Source: JADKAV01 sp963818505 (GTDB lineage: Bacteria > Actinomycetota > Actinomycetes > S36-B12 > UBA10799). Taken from it: DNA of 64,000 nt. The translations under genes were made by a program, and so were the position numbers. Positions 26,199 through 34,260 of the stretch are shown piece after piece. The notes under the pieces were generated by a model, which was not told the DNA's origin, made no database searches, and was given only the letters and a program-made list of their open reading frames with translations. Positions within the stretch are counted from its first letter, which is position 1. Each line of letters begins with the position of its first letter. The stretch lies in contig CAWFSJ010000007.1 in NCBI GenBank assembly GCA_963818505.1, positions 433,535-497,534 of the forward strand. Direction: 5' to 3'.

Positions 26199-27278
26199 CT
26201 ACCAGAGGATGTCCTGGTTCTCGGCGACTCCGGGAAGCGCTTCGATCTGAAGCGTCCGACCGTTGAGTTTGATCGTGCCCGTGTACTCACCGACCGGCTG
26301 CAGAAACTTGCTTCTCAGGAGCCGCAGGTTCAGCGACTCCCGATGAACGCCGAGAGGGTTGAAGACCAAGTCGATCTTTCCATCGGCCGTGCGTATCTGC
26401 CATGGCTTCTCGGGGTCAGCCGCATCGAAGTCGATACTGGCGTCGGGGTCGATCGCGTGCAGCTGGCCATCGAACCACACGGAGTTCTCGTGAGCTCTAT
26501 GGACAAGGCCCGAGAAGTCTGCCGACAGGTTCAACGCCACCGGGCCTGCGTCCGCAAGCCGTCCGGTCAGGAACGCCCAGCGCCACTGTGTGTGCCGGGG
26601 AAGGTGTCCGCTTGTGTAGTCGAAGCCGCCGATGGCGTCGGAGAAATCGAAGGCGTGCAGGATGCCCGCTTGGCGCACGACCACGCGGCCGGTCACCGGC
26701 AAGGCGGCGTTCTTGCCCGTCGTCGAGACCAGCGGCGGCTCGGTGTCCAGGTCGGAGATGACTGTCAGTGCCGGGCTGGTCGTGATGTCGAACGCGAGAT
26801 CGAGTTCTACCGCTGGTTTGCCGATGGCGGGAAGGCCGACCGGCGAGCCGACCTTCGCCCGTACGTAGAGGACGCCGTCGTCGGTGTGCATGCTGACATC
26901 CGATCCGGGCATCCTGTACCGGCTGCGGTGTCCTTCGCCGGGACGGTCATTCACCAAGACCATCGGACGGGTGCCACCGGGTCGGCTGATGTCGGCCAGC
27001 AGCTGGCCCGTGCGACGGTCGGCCACCGTGATGAACGTCGTGCCGGTCGGTCCAGCGTCCACGATGGCGCAGGTGACGATGAGTTCCTGGTTGGCCGCGA
27101 AAGTGTACATCCAGCGCTTGTGGCGCAGGAAGTCGGTAACTTGCCTCTGGCCAATGGAGGCTGTCGCGCCGGGCGGGTGCAAAGCCGGGGTCAGCCCCTG
27201 ATAGTCGCCGAACCGGGGACCGTTGGGGCCCACGACGTGCATGGGTGCGGAATATCGGAATGCAGTTGGCTCAGCCAT
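26199..27278 (-). CDS. DUF2804 family protein
   Basis: A 359-residue protein of the DUF2804 type: FAFDFSDAIGGFDYTSG-like segment, RHTQWRWAFLTGRLADAGPVALNLS and the C-terminal KFLQPVGEYTG. The family has a lipocalin-like beta-rich fold; its activity is unknown. No signal peptide is seen. It lies 9 bases after the thioesterase gene, so the two are probably co-transcribed, which hints at a lipid-related role (inference). Its ATG follows the tesB stop with no good ribosome site. Confidence 0.75.
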   Translation of the reverse strand: MAEPTAFRYSAPMHVVGPNGPRFGDYQGLTPALHPPGATASIGQRQVTDFLRHKRWMYTFAANQELIVTCAIVDAGPTGTTFITVADRRTGQLLADISRPGGTRPMVLVNDRPGEGHRSRYRMPGSDVSMHTDDGVLYVRAKVGSPVGLPAIGKPAVELDLAFDITTSPALTVISDLDTEPPLVSTTGKNAALPVTGRVVVRQAGILHAFDFSDAIGGFDYTSGHLPRHTQWRWAFLTGRLADAGPVALNLSADFSGLVHRAHENSVWFDGQLHAIDPDASIDFDAADPEKPWQIRTADGKIDLVFNPLGVHRESLNLRLLRSKFLQPVGEYTGTIKLNGRTLQIEALPGVAENQDILW

Positions 27279-27287
27279 ACATCCAAC

Positions 27288-28208
27288 TTAACCCCGCGGT
27301 GTGTGCGCGCGGGGCTCGCGCATCAAGACTTCTTGGGCGGCTGAGGAGATCAGCGTTCCTTCGGCGTTGTAGAACTGTCCCGTCGCGAAGCCGTGACCAT
27401 CGCCGGAGATCGGGCTTGCCGTCACGAAGAGCAACCACTTGTCGGCGCGGAAGGAGCGATGGAACCACATGGCGTGGTCCAGCGACGCGATCTCCAGGTC
27501 CGGGCGGGCCTCGAAGCCGCCATGGTGTTCCAGGACCGTCCCGACCAGCGTGAGATCCGAGAAGTAGGTCATGGCGCACACGTGATAGAGCGATGGATCG
27601 GGCAGAACCTGGTCGGAGCGGATCCATGCCATCCGGTCGAAGCGTGCTTGGGTCACCTCGGTGACCAGTTCGTCGGGCACAAGTCGCATGTTCACGAACG
27701 TCCGGCTCGGTAAGCCGTCGTCAGGTGCGCCGGGTGCCGACGACGGGCGGCTCAGCGGCTGGGCGCGGGGCAGTTCGTCAGGAGCAGGGATCTGATGGAT
27801 CCAGTCCATGTCGGGCATCGGCGAAGTCCGGTGACTGGGACCGGCCATCTCTTGGGTGTACGAAGCCGACATGGTGAAGATCGTCTTTCCGTACTGGACG
27901 GCGCGCACTCGCCTGGTGGAGAACGACCGTCCGTCGCGGGGCCGATCGACCATGTAGACGATGTGATCGTTGGTCGATCCAGCGCGCAGGAAATACGCAT
28001 GCAACGAATGGACCACCCGGCCGGGTTGTTCCACGGTCGTTCCGGCAGCCACCAGCGCTTGCGCCGCCACCTGGCCACCGAATGCGCGCAACGGGGTGCC
28101 CGCATGGCACCAACCGGTGAAGATGTCGCGATCGATGCGGCTGAGCGTCAAGCGCTCGACGAAGTCGCTGGCTTCCGGTGGGGTATCACCGAGGTCGTGG
28201 ACGGTCAC
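27288..28208 (-). CDS. tesB: Acyl-CoA thioesterase II (TesB-like)
   Basis: Double hot-dog thioesterase of 306 residues that hydrolyses acyl-CoA to fatty acid and CoA. The N-terminal half shows FGGQVAAQALVAAG and SLHAYFLRAG; the C-terminal half has the active-site region DHAMWFHRSFRADKWLLF and GFATGQFYNAEGTLI, with the Asp, Ser/Thr and Gln expected for the TesB triad. The start is GTG 28208; TACCCT ends 6 bases upstream. It lies downstream of the cation exporter and upstream of DUF2804 on the same strand. Confidence 0.9.
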   Translation of the reverse strand: MTVHDLGDTPPEASDFVERLTLSRIDRDIFTGWCHAGTPLRAFGGQVAAQALVAAGTTVEQPGRVVHSLHAYFLRAGSTNDHIVYMVDRPRDGRSFSTRRVRAVQYGKTIFTMSASYTQEMAGPSHRTSPMPDMDWIHQIPAPDELPRAQPLSRPSSAPGAPDDGLPSRTFVNMRLVPDELVTEVTQARFDRMAWIRSDQVLPDPSLYHVCAMTYFSDLTLVGTVLEHHGGFEARPDLEIASLDHAMWFHRSFRADKWLLFVTASPISGDGHGFATGQFYNAEGTLISSAAQEVLMREPRAHTPRG

Positions 28209-28214
28209 GTTGGA

Positions 28215-28220
28215 AGGGTA
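28215..28220 (-). promoter_or_regulatory. Candidate -10 of leaderless tesB
   Basis: On the minus strand TACCCT is followed by six bases and then the GTG start. No ribosome-binding site and no clear -35 are visible. Confidence 0.35.
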
Positions 28221-28255
28221 GTGGGCCTGCGGGCGGCGGGGCAGGGTTTGGGTGA

Positions 28256-29167
28256 CTAGTCATGCGCCCCCGCTTCGTGCTCCCAGTGGTCGGTCGGTTC
28301 GACCTGGAACGTGGTGTGCTCTATGTCGAAGCAATCCCGGGCGCAGTTCTGCAGCTGGTGGAGCATCGACGCCGGCCCGCATTCATCAAGGGTGCTGCGG
28401 TCCACTGCGACATGGGCGGTCAGGGCCGGGACCCCGGATGTGATGGTCCACACGTGCACGTCGTGCACATCGCGCACGCCGGGCACCTCCAGCAGGTGGG
28501 TGCGGACCTCGGCCACATCGAGGTCGTCGGGAGCCGCTTCCATGAGGATGCGAACCGCGTCGCGCAGCAGGCGCAGCGAGCGGGGCAGGATCAGTCCGGC
28601 GACCACGAGGCTGGCCACGGGGTCCGCGCGTGTCCAGCCCGTCGTGACGATCACGAGTGCGGCGGCCACAACCGCGACCGAACCGAGCAGGTCACCCAAG
28701 ACCTCCAGGTAGGCGCCCCGGACGTTGATCGATTCGTCCTTGCCAGCGGTGAGGATCCGCAGGGATACGAAGTTGGCGGCCATGCCGATGACCGCGACCA
28801 CCAGCATCAGTCCGGCCTCAACAGGTTCAGGGTCGATGAGTCGTGCCACCGCTTCGAAGGCCACGTACAAGCCGACGCCGATCAGCAGAAGCGCATTGAG
28901 CGCGGCCGCTATGACTTCGAGTCGCTGCCACCCGAACGTCCGGCGGTACGTGGGTGGACGCTGGGCCATCGTCGCGGCGACCAGCGCGAATGCCACGCCG
29001 AACATGTCGGTGAACACGTGTCCGGCGTCGGCGAGCAGGGCGATGGACCCGGTGACGAGCGCGCCGACCAGTTCCAGAACGAAAACGGCGGCCGCGATGG
29101 CCAAGGCGATCGCCAAGCGCCCGCGGTGTCGTCCACCCGCGGTGACCACCCCGTGGTCATGACCCAT
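28256..29167 (-). CDS. Cation diffusion facilitator family exporter
   Basis: Six-helix metal/proton antiporter of the CDF family, 303 residues, N-terminus MGHDHG. The first metal motif is LLADAGHVFTDM (D47, H50, D54). In the fifth helix the sequence is YLEVLGDLLGSV, with Glu where zinc exporters have His (HxxxD), so the transported ion may not be zinc. A C-terminal cytoplasmic domain (VRDVHDVHVWTITSG) and a His-rich tail follow. The ATG is 5 bases after a -10-like GACTAT, itself next to a 16-bp palindrome. Confidence 0.88.
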   Translation of the reverse strand: MGHDHGVVTAGGRHRGRLAIALAIAAAVFVLELVGALVTGSIALLADAGHVFTDMFGVAFALVAATMAQRPPTYRRTFGWQRLEVIAAALNALLLIGVGLYVAFEAVARLIDPEPVEAGLMLVVAVIGMAANFVSLRILTAGKDESINVRGAYLEVLGDLLGSVAVVAAALVIVTTGWTRADPVASLVVAGLILPRSLRLLRDAVRILMEAAPDDLDVAEVRTHLLEVPGVRDVHDVHVWTITSGVPALTAHVAVDRSTLDECGPASMLHQLQNCARDCFDIEHTTFQVEPTDHWEHEAGAHD

Positions 29168-29172
29168 GGCCC

Positions 29173-29195
29173 ATAGTCTTGCGCACCGGTGCGCA
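29173..29195 (-). promoter_or_regulatory. Candidate promoter -10 and palindromic operator of the cation exporter
   Basis: TGCGCACCGGTGCGCA (29180-29195) is a perfect 16-bp palindrome directly upstream of GACTAT (minus strand 29178-29173), which ends 5 bases before the exporter start. An operator in the promoter spacer is usual for metal-responsive repressors and MerR-type activators. No regulator gene is adjacent. Confidence 0.4.
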
Positions 29196-29284
29196 CGCAG
29201 GCGCGGATCTCAGGCGATGACCCGCGATCAATCCAAACGGGCTCCCAGGCAATAGGCTGCGGTTAGCCCCGAAGGAGGATCCAG

Positions 29285-29842
29285 GTGATCGACGACATCC
29301 TGCTGGAAGCAGAAGACAAGATGGAGAAAGCCATCACAGTGGCGCGTGAGGACTTCGCGACGCTACGCACCGGGCGCGTGAACCCGGGAATGTTCGCCAA
29401 GATCACGGTGGACTACTACGGCGCACAGACCCCCCTGAACCAGTTGGCGTCCTTCCACGCCGCGGACGCGCGGATGATGCTCATCACGCCGTTCGACCGG
29501 ACCGCCACGAACGGCATCGAAAAGGCCATCCGGGATTCGGATCTCGGCGTGAACCCCACCGACGACGGAAACGTCGTCCGGGTCGTGTTGCCGCAATTGA
29601 CCGAAGAGCGCCGCCGGGAGTACATCAAGGTCGCCCGCGCCAAGGCTGAGGACGCGCGGGTCAGCATCCGCAACATCCGACGCGGTGCCAAGGAGCATCT
29701 CGAGAAGATGAAGAAGGACGGCGACGTCGGCGAGGACGAAGTCAAGCGTGGCCTTGCCCATCTCGAGGAGATCACCCACCAGCAGGTTGCTCACGTCGAC
29801 GAGATCCTGAAGAACAAAGAGGAAGAACTGCTCGAGGTCTGA
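29285..29842 (+). CDS. frr: Ribosome recycling factor
   Basis: Splits post-termination ribosomes together with EF-G. The product is 185 residues from GTG 29285 with the strong ribosome site AAGGAGG. Signature segments: FATLRTGRVNPGMF, DYYGAQTPLNQLA, and RREYIKVARAKAEDARVSIRN. It normally follows pyrH directly; here it is separated by about 5.5 kb. The stop shares one base with cdsA. Confidence 0.96.
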   Translation: MIDDILLEAEDKMEKAITVAREDFATLRTGRVNPGMFAKITVDYYGAQTPLNQLASFHAADARMMLITPFDRTATNGIEKAIRDSDLGVNPTDDGNVVRVVLPQLTEERRREYIKVARAKAEDARVSIRNIRRGAKEHLEKMKKDGDVGEDEVKRGLAHLEEITHQQVAHVDEILKNKEEELLEV

Positions 29843-30684
29843 TGGGCAGCGCAGACGCGGCGCCGGTCGAGCCGCCGAAGAGCCGCGCAGGCCGCAATCT
29901 CCCGGTGGCGATAGCGGTCGGCGTGGGCCTCGGTGCGCTCATCATCGTCACCCTGGTCTTCTACAAGTACCTGTTCGCCGTGCTGGTCACAGCCGCGATG
30001 CTCGTGGCGGTGTGGGAGTTGTACAACGCCTTCCTGCACAACGACATCCGCGTGGCCCGTACCCCCTTGTACGCGGTGGCACTTGTGGGTCCGACCCTTG
30101 CCTACGTGTACGGGGTGACCGCGCACATGGCGGTCTTCGGCACGTTCGTCATCGCGGCTCTGATGTGGCGCATCCGCCGTGGGACCGAAGGTTTCGTCAA
30201 GGACGCCACGGCTTCCATGTTCATCGGGTTCTACCTGCTCTTCATGGTGGGCTTCGTGATGCTGATGCTGCGTGAGGACGACGGTGTGACGCGCATCGTC
30301 GCCTTCATCGCTGTGACTGTCGGCAACGACATCGGCGGCTACTTCGCCGGCGTCCTGTTCGGCAAGCACCCCATCGCACCCCAGGTCAGTCCGAAGAAGT
30401 CGTGGGAGGGTTTCGCCGGGTCAGTCGCGCTTCAGGTGGCCATCGGTATTCCGGTGTTCGTCATCGGCTTCGACGCGCCGTGGTGGCAGGGCGCGATCTT
30501 CGGTGTGGTCATGAGCGTTACCGCAACGGCCGGCGATTTCATCGAGTCCGCGGTGAAGCGCGACCTCGACGTGAAAGACATGTCGAACATCCTGCCCGGC
30601 CACGGTGGGCTGATGGATCGCCTCGACTCCCTGGTCCCGAACGCTTTCGTCGCATGGGCTCTGCTGGGATTGTTCATCGGATGA
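29842..30684 (+). CDS. cdsA: Phosphatidate cytidylyltransferase
   Basis: Integral membrane enzyme that makes CDP-diacylglycerol from phosphatidic acid and CTP. The product is 280 residues with about eight hydrophobic segments. The characteristic C-terminal signature is present: GNDIGGYFAGVLFG, SPKKSWEGFAGS, and ESAVKRDLDVKDM followed by LPGHGGLMDRLDS. A short basic N-terminus precedes the first helix. It overlaps frr by one base and rlmN by ATGA. Confidence 0.95.
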   Translation: MGSADAAPVEPPKSRAGRNLPVAIAVGVGLGALIIVTLVFYKYLFAVLVTAAMLVAVWELYNAFLHNDIRVARTPLYAVALVGPTLAYVYGVTAHMAVFGTFVIAALMWRIRRGTEGFVKDATASMFIGFYLLFMVGFVMLMLREDDGVTRIVAFIAVTVGNDIGGYFAGVLFGKHPIAPQVSPKKSWEGFAGSVALQVAIGIPVFVIGFDAPWWQGAIFGVVMSVTATAGDFIESAVKRDLDVKDMSNILPGHGGLMDRLDSLVPNAFVAWALLGLFIG

Positions 30685-31779
30685 CGTCCCTGCCTCTGGT
30701 CATGACACCGCCCAAGCGGGGCAAGCCGCCACGGCACCTGCTGGATCTCGATCTGCCCGCGCGCAAAGAAGCCGTCACGGAACTCGGCAGCGCGGCATTC
30801 CGGGCTGTGCAGTTGAGCCGCCAGGTACTCGTGCGACACGTCGACTCCGTCGAGCAGTGCACCGACTTGGGCCAGGCGGATCGAGAACGACTGGCCCCAC
30901 TGCTCCCAACGTTGCTCACCCCGGCGAAAGTCCAGACATGCGACGGGGATGCCACCCGCAAGACGCTGTGGAAGCTGCATGACGGATCCCTGGTCGAGTC
31001 GGTGCTGATGCGCTATCCGAAGCGGGTCACGCTGTGCCTCTCCTCGCAGGCCGGCTGCGGAATGGCCTGCCCGTTCTGCGCGACCGGACAGGGGGGACTA
31101 CAGCGCAACCTGAGCACCGCCGAGATCCTCGAGCAGGTGCGAGTGGCCGCCCGCGATGCCGAATCAGGGGTGCTCGGTCGTGAGGCCAGGCTGTCGAACA
31201 TCGTGTTCATGGGTATGGGTGAACCGCTGGCCAACTACAACGCCGTGATCACCGCTGTCAGGCGGATGGTTGCTGAGCCGCCAGAGGGCTTCGGCATGAG
31301 CGCACGCGGCATCACGGTGTCCACGGTCGGTCTTGTACCTCAGATCCGCAAACTGTCGGCGGAGGGCCTTGCCGGTGACTTTGGCGTTGTCGCTGCACGC
31401 ACCGGACGACGAACTGCGCAACACGCTCGTACCAATCAACACGCGCTGGGATGTGGCCGAGGTCCTGGATTCGGTCTGGGAGTACGCGGATCGGACCCGG
31501 CGCCGGGTGAGCATCGAGTACGCGCTGATCCGCGACATCAACGACCAGGACTGGCGCGCCGACCTGCTCGGTGACTTGCTGCGCGGCAAGTTGGCCCATG
31601 TCAATGTGATCCCACTGAATCCGACTCCCGGGTCGAAGTGGACCGCGTCGAGCCGCGAGCAGGAGGACTCGTTCGTCGACCACCTGCAAGCCAGGGGCGT
31701 GGCAGTGACTGTCAGGGACACCCGCGGCCGGGAGATCGACGGGGCTTGCGGGCAGTTGGCGGCCGCGGAGTCGTCATGA
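30681..31779 (+). pseudogene. rlmN: RlmN 23S rRNA (adenine2503-C2) methyltransferase, disrupted by a 1-base insertion
   Basis: Radical SAM enzyme that methylates A2503 of 23S rRNA and A37 of some tRNAs. The first part (ATG 30681) has the cluster motif CGMACPFCATGQGG and IVFMGMGEPLANY. After ITVSTVGLVPQIRKLSAEGL at about codon 230 the frame is lost. The rest (VTLALSLHAPDDELRNTLVPIN ... GREIDGACGQLA, with the methyl-carrying Cys) continues in the +1 frame to TGA 31779. One extra T in GGCCTTGCC (31369-31370) explains it; removing it gives 365 residues, the normal length. Either a true frameshift or a sequencing error. Confidence 0.9.
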
Positions 31780-32933
31780 CGCGCGACCTGGTGATTCTGG
31801 GCAGCACGGGTTCGATCGGAACCCAGGCCCTCGACGTCGTGGCACGCAATCGCGACCGGTTCCGGGTCGTGGGTCTGGCGGCTGGGGGAGCAGACCCGGC
31901 GCTGCTGCGCGAACAGGTTGAGACGTTCCGCGTCGAGCACGTGGGCGTTGCCGATGAGACTGCCGGCGCCGCCCTCGAGGGAACCGGGGCGCAGGTGCAT
32001 GTAGGCCCCGATGCGGCCGCGGAGGTCGCCGGACTCGGTGTTCACACGGTCTTGAACGGAATCACGGGAGCCGTGGGGCTGCGTCCCACTCTTGCGGCGC
32101 TTCAGGCGGGCAGCATCCTGGCCCTGGCCAACAAGGAGTCGCTGATCATCGGCGGCGACCTTGTGACCGCCGCTGCGCGCCCCGGGCAGATCGTGCCTGT
32201 GGACAGCGAGCACTCCGCGATGGCCCAGTGTCTTCGATCCGGTCGCCACGAGGAAGTCCGCAAGCTCATCCTCACTGCCAGCGGTGGTCCGTTCCGGGGC
32301 AAGACCCGTGCCGAACTCGCCGACGTGACTGTCGAGCAGGCGCTGGCCCACCCGACGTGGGACATGGGTCCGGTTGTGACCATCAACTCCGCGACCCTGA
32401 TGAACAAGGGCCTGGAACTCATCGAGGCGCATCTACTCTTCGACATCGCGCTGGATCGCATCGAGGTCGTCGTGCATCCGCAGTCGGTCGTCCACTCGAT
32501 GGTCGAGTTCTTCGACGGCAGCACCATCGCTCAGGCCAGCCCGCCGGACATGCGACTCCCGATCGCCCTGGGGCTGGGATGGCCGGACCGGGTGCCGGAC
32601 GCGGCACCGGCCTGCGATTGGTCGTCTGCGGCCACTTGGGAGTTCTTCCCGTTGGACGACGACGCCTTCCCGGCTGTGGGGCTGGCCGCCCGAGCCGCCC
32701 GGCACGCCGGTGTGGCGCCAGCGGTGCTCAACGCGGCCAACGAGCAGGCCGTTTCGGCCTTCCGCACGGACCAGGTCGGCTTCCTGGCCATCTCTGATCT
32801 CGTAGGGCGAACACTCGATGAGGCGATCCCCCCTGGCGCGGTCGGGGGGAACCGGGTGACACTGGAGGACGTCTTGAAAGCAGACACCTGGGCACGCGCT
32901 CGGGTCCGGGAACTGATCGAGGAGAGTCCATGA
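31776..32933 (+). CDS. dxr: 1-deoxy-D-xylulose 5-phosphate reductoisomerase
   Basis: Second enzyme of the MEP isoprenoid pathway, reducing DXP to MEP with NADPH. ATG 31776 gives 385 residues. Motifs: nucleotide fold GSTGSIGTQAL (9-19), ALANKESLIIGG, the metal and substrate site VDSEHSAMAQCL, ASGGPF and NSATLMNKGLE, and the flexible loop region HPQSVVHSMVEF. ispG, the sixth step of the same pathway, is two genes downstream. It overlaps the end of rlmN by ATGA. Confidence 0.96.
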   Translation: MTRDLVILGSTGSIGTQALDVVARNRDRFRVVGLAAGGADPALLREQVETFRVEHVGVADETAGAALEGTGAQVHVGPDAAAEVAGLGVHTVLNGITGAVGLRPTLAALQAGSILALANKESLIIGGDLVTAAARPGQIVPVDSEHSAMAQCLRSGRHEEVRKLILTASGGPFRGKTRAELADVTVEQALAHPTWDMGPVVTINSATLMNKGLELIEAHLLFDIALDRIEVVVHPQSVVHSMVEFFDGSTIAQASPPDMRLPIALGLGWPDRVPDAAPACDWSSAATWEFFPLDDDAFPAVGLAARAARHAGVAPAVLNAANEQAVSAFRTDQVGFLAISDLVGRTLDEAIPPGAVGGNRVTLEDVLKADTWARARVRELIEESP

Positions 32934-34207
32934 CGCTGGTCGGGATCGTGGCGCTGGTCCTGGCGCTTGCGGTTTCGATCGCCTTGCACGAACTCGGTCA
33001 CATGATCCCCGCGAAGCGGTTCGGGGTGAAGGTCACCCAGTACATGATCGGTTTCGGACCGACGCTGTGGTCGCGCAAGAAGGGTGACACCGAGTACGGC
33101 GTCAAGGGCGCGCCCCTCGGCGGATACATCCGGATGATCGGCATGTTCCCGCCTGCACCCGATGGCAGCGTGCGAGCCAGCAGTACGGGTCGGCTGGGGA
33201 CCCTCATCGAACAGGCCCGCGCCGAATCGGCGGCCGAGATCATGGAGCCTGGCGACGAGTCGCGAACGTTCTACTCCTTGAGCGTGCCGAAGAAGCTCGT
33301 GGTCATGCTGGGCGGGCCGGTCATGAACCTGCTGTTCGCCATGGTCCTCTTCGCGGTGGTCTACGCCGGGTTCGGAACCCCGAACCCCACAACGACCGTC
33401 AATACCGTGACCGCATGCGTGCCCAGTGCTGCCGACCCGGAGGGCGCCTGCGTGGGCGGGAACGGCAATTCGACCGGTGCGGCGCAGGCAGGCCTGCAAC
33501 CCGGTGACCAGATCGTGGCCTGGGATGCTGCCCCGGTGGCGGATTGGACAACGCTTAGTCAGGCGATCCGTGCCTCCACACCGGGCCTGCACGAGGTCAC
33601 TATCGTCCGCGGTGGACAGGAACTCACCCTGGACGTGCCGTTGTCGACCATCGACGGCGCGCTGCTCGGCGAGGCTGCCGCACCCCGGGGTTTCCTAGGT
33701 GTCTCGCCGCTGGTGGAACTGCAACCGATCCCGATCACCGGAGTCCCCGGTCAGATGTGGGACATCTCGGTGCGATCGGCGAGCGCCCTGGTGAGTTTCC
33801 CGGCCAAGATGGTGGGCCTGACCGAAGCGGCCTTCACGGATCAGCCGCGCGACCCTGAGGGGCCCGTCGGGGTCGTGGGCGTATCGAGGATCAGCGGCGA
33901 GGTCGCCGCCGCAGACGCACCGCCGAGTTGGCGCATCGCCCAGTTCTTGGCGATCGTGGCGTCCTTGAACCTGTTCCTGTTCTTGTTCAACCTGTTGCCG
34001 ATCCTGCCGCTCGACGGGGGTCACGTGGCCGGCGCCTTGTACGAGGGTGCGCGTAGGCAGGTGGCCAAGTGGCGGGGACGGCCCGATCCCGGACCGGTCG
34101 ACGTGGCCAGGATGCTGCCTGTGGCGTACACCGTCGCCTTGGTCCTGATCGCCATGAGCGTGATCATCCTGTGGGCCGACATCATCAAACCCATCCGTTT
34201 GGGCTGA
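32930..34207 (+). CDS. rip1: Site-2 protease, M50 family (Rip1/RseP-like)
   Basis: Intramembrane zinc metalloprotease, 425 residues, that cleaves anti-sigma factors and other membrane proteins. The zinc motif HELGH is at 20-24 in the first helix. The third ligand motif NLLPILPLDGG lies near residue 350. A PDZ domain lies between (about 170-250, with AGLQPGDQIVAWDAAPV). The position between dxr and ispG is the conserved place of rip1 in Mycobacterium. It overlaps dxr by ATGA. Confidence 0.94.
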   Translation: MTLVGIVALVLALAVSIALHELGHMIPAKRFGVKVTQYMIGFGPTLWSRKKGDTEYGVKGAPLGGYIRMIGMFPPAPDGSVRASSTGRLGTLIEQARAESAAEIMEPGDESRTFYSLSVPKKLVVMLGGPVMNLLFAMVLFAVVYAGFGTPNPTTTVNTVTACVPSAADPEGACVGGNGNSTGAAQAGLQPGDQIVAWDAAPVADWTTLSQAIRASTPGLHEVTIVRGGQELTLDVPLSTIDGALLGEAAAPRGFLGVSPLVELQPIPITGVPGQMWDISVRSASALVSFPAKMVGLTEAAFTDQPRDPEGPVGVVGVSRISGEVAAADAPPSWRIAQFLAIVASLNLFLFLFNLLPILPLDGGHVAGALYEGARRQVAKWRGRPDPGPVDVARMLPVAYTVALVLIAMSVIILWADIIKPIRLG

Positions 34208-34248
34208 GCGCCGCGTTCACCGGAGGTCGCGGCGACCGCGACATGAGG

Positions 34249-34254
34249 GATACT
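34249..34254 (+). promoter_or_regulatory. Candidate -10 of leaderless ispG
   Basis: GATACT ends 6 bases before ATG 34261 with no ribosome-binding site between. A short GC hairpin (GGTCGCGGCGACC) lies just upstream. Confidence 0.3.
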
Positions 34255-34260
34255 TGAGCC

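Noticed and set aside
31365..31380. Programmed +1 frameshift in rlmN
   Set aside because: GGAGGG before CTT resembles the prfB signal, but there is no slow or stop codon in the A site and those bases are needed for the normal Glu-Gly codons. A plain insertion is simpler.
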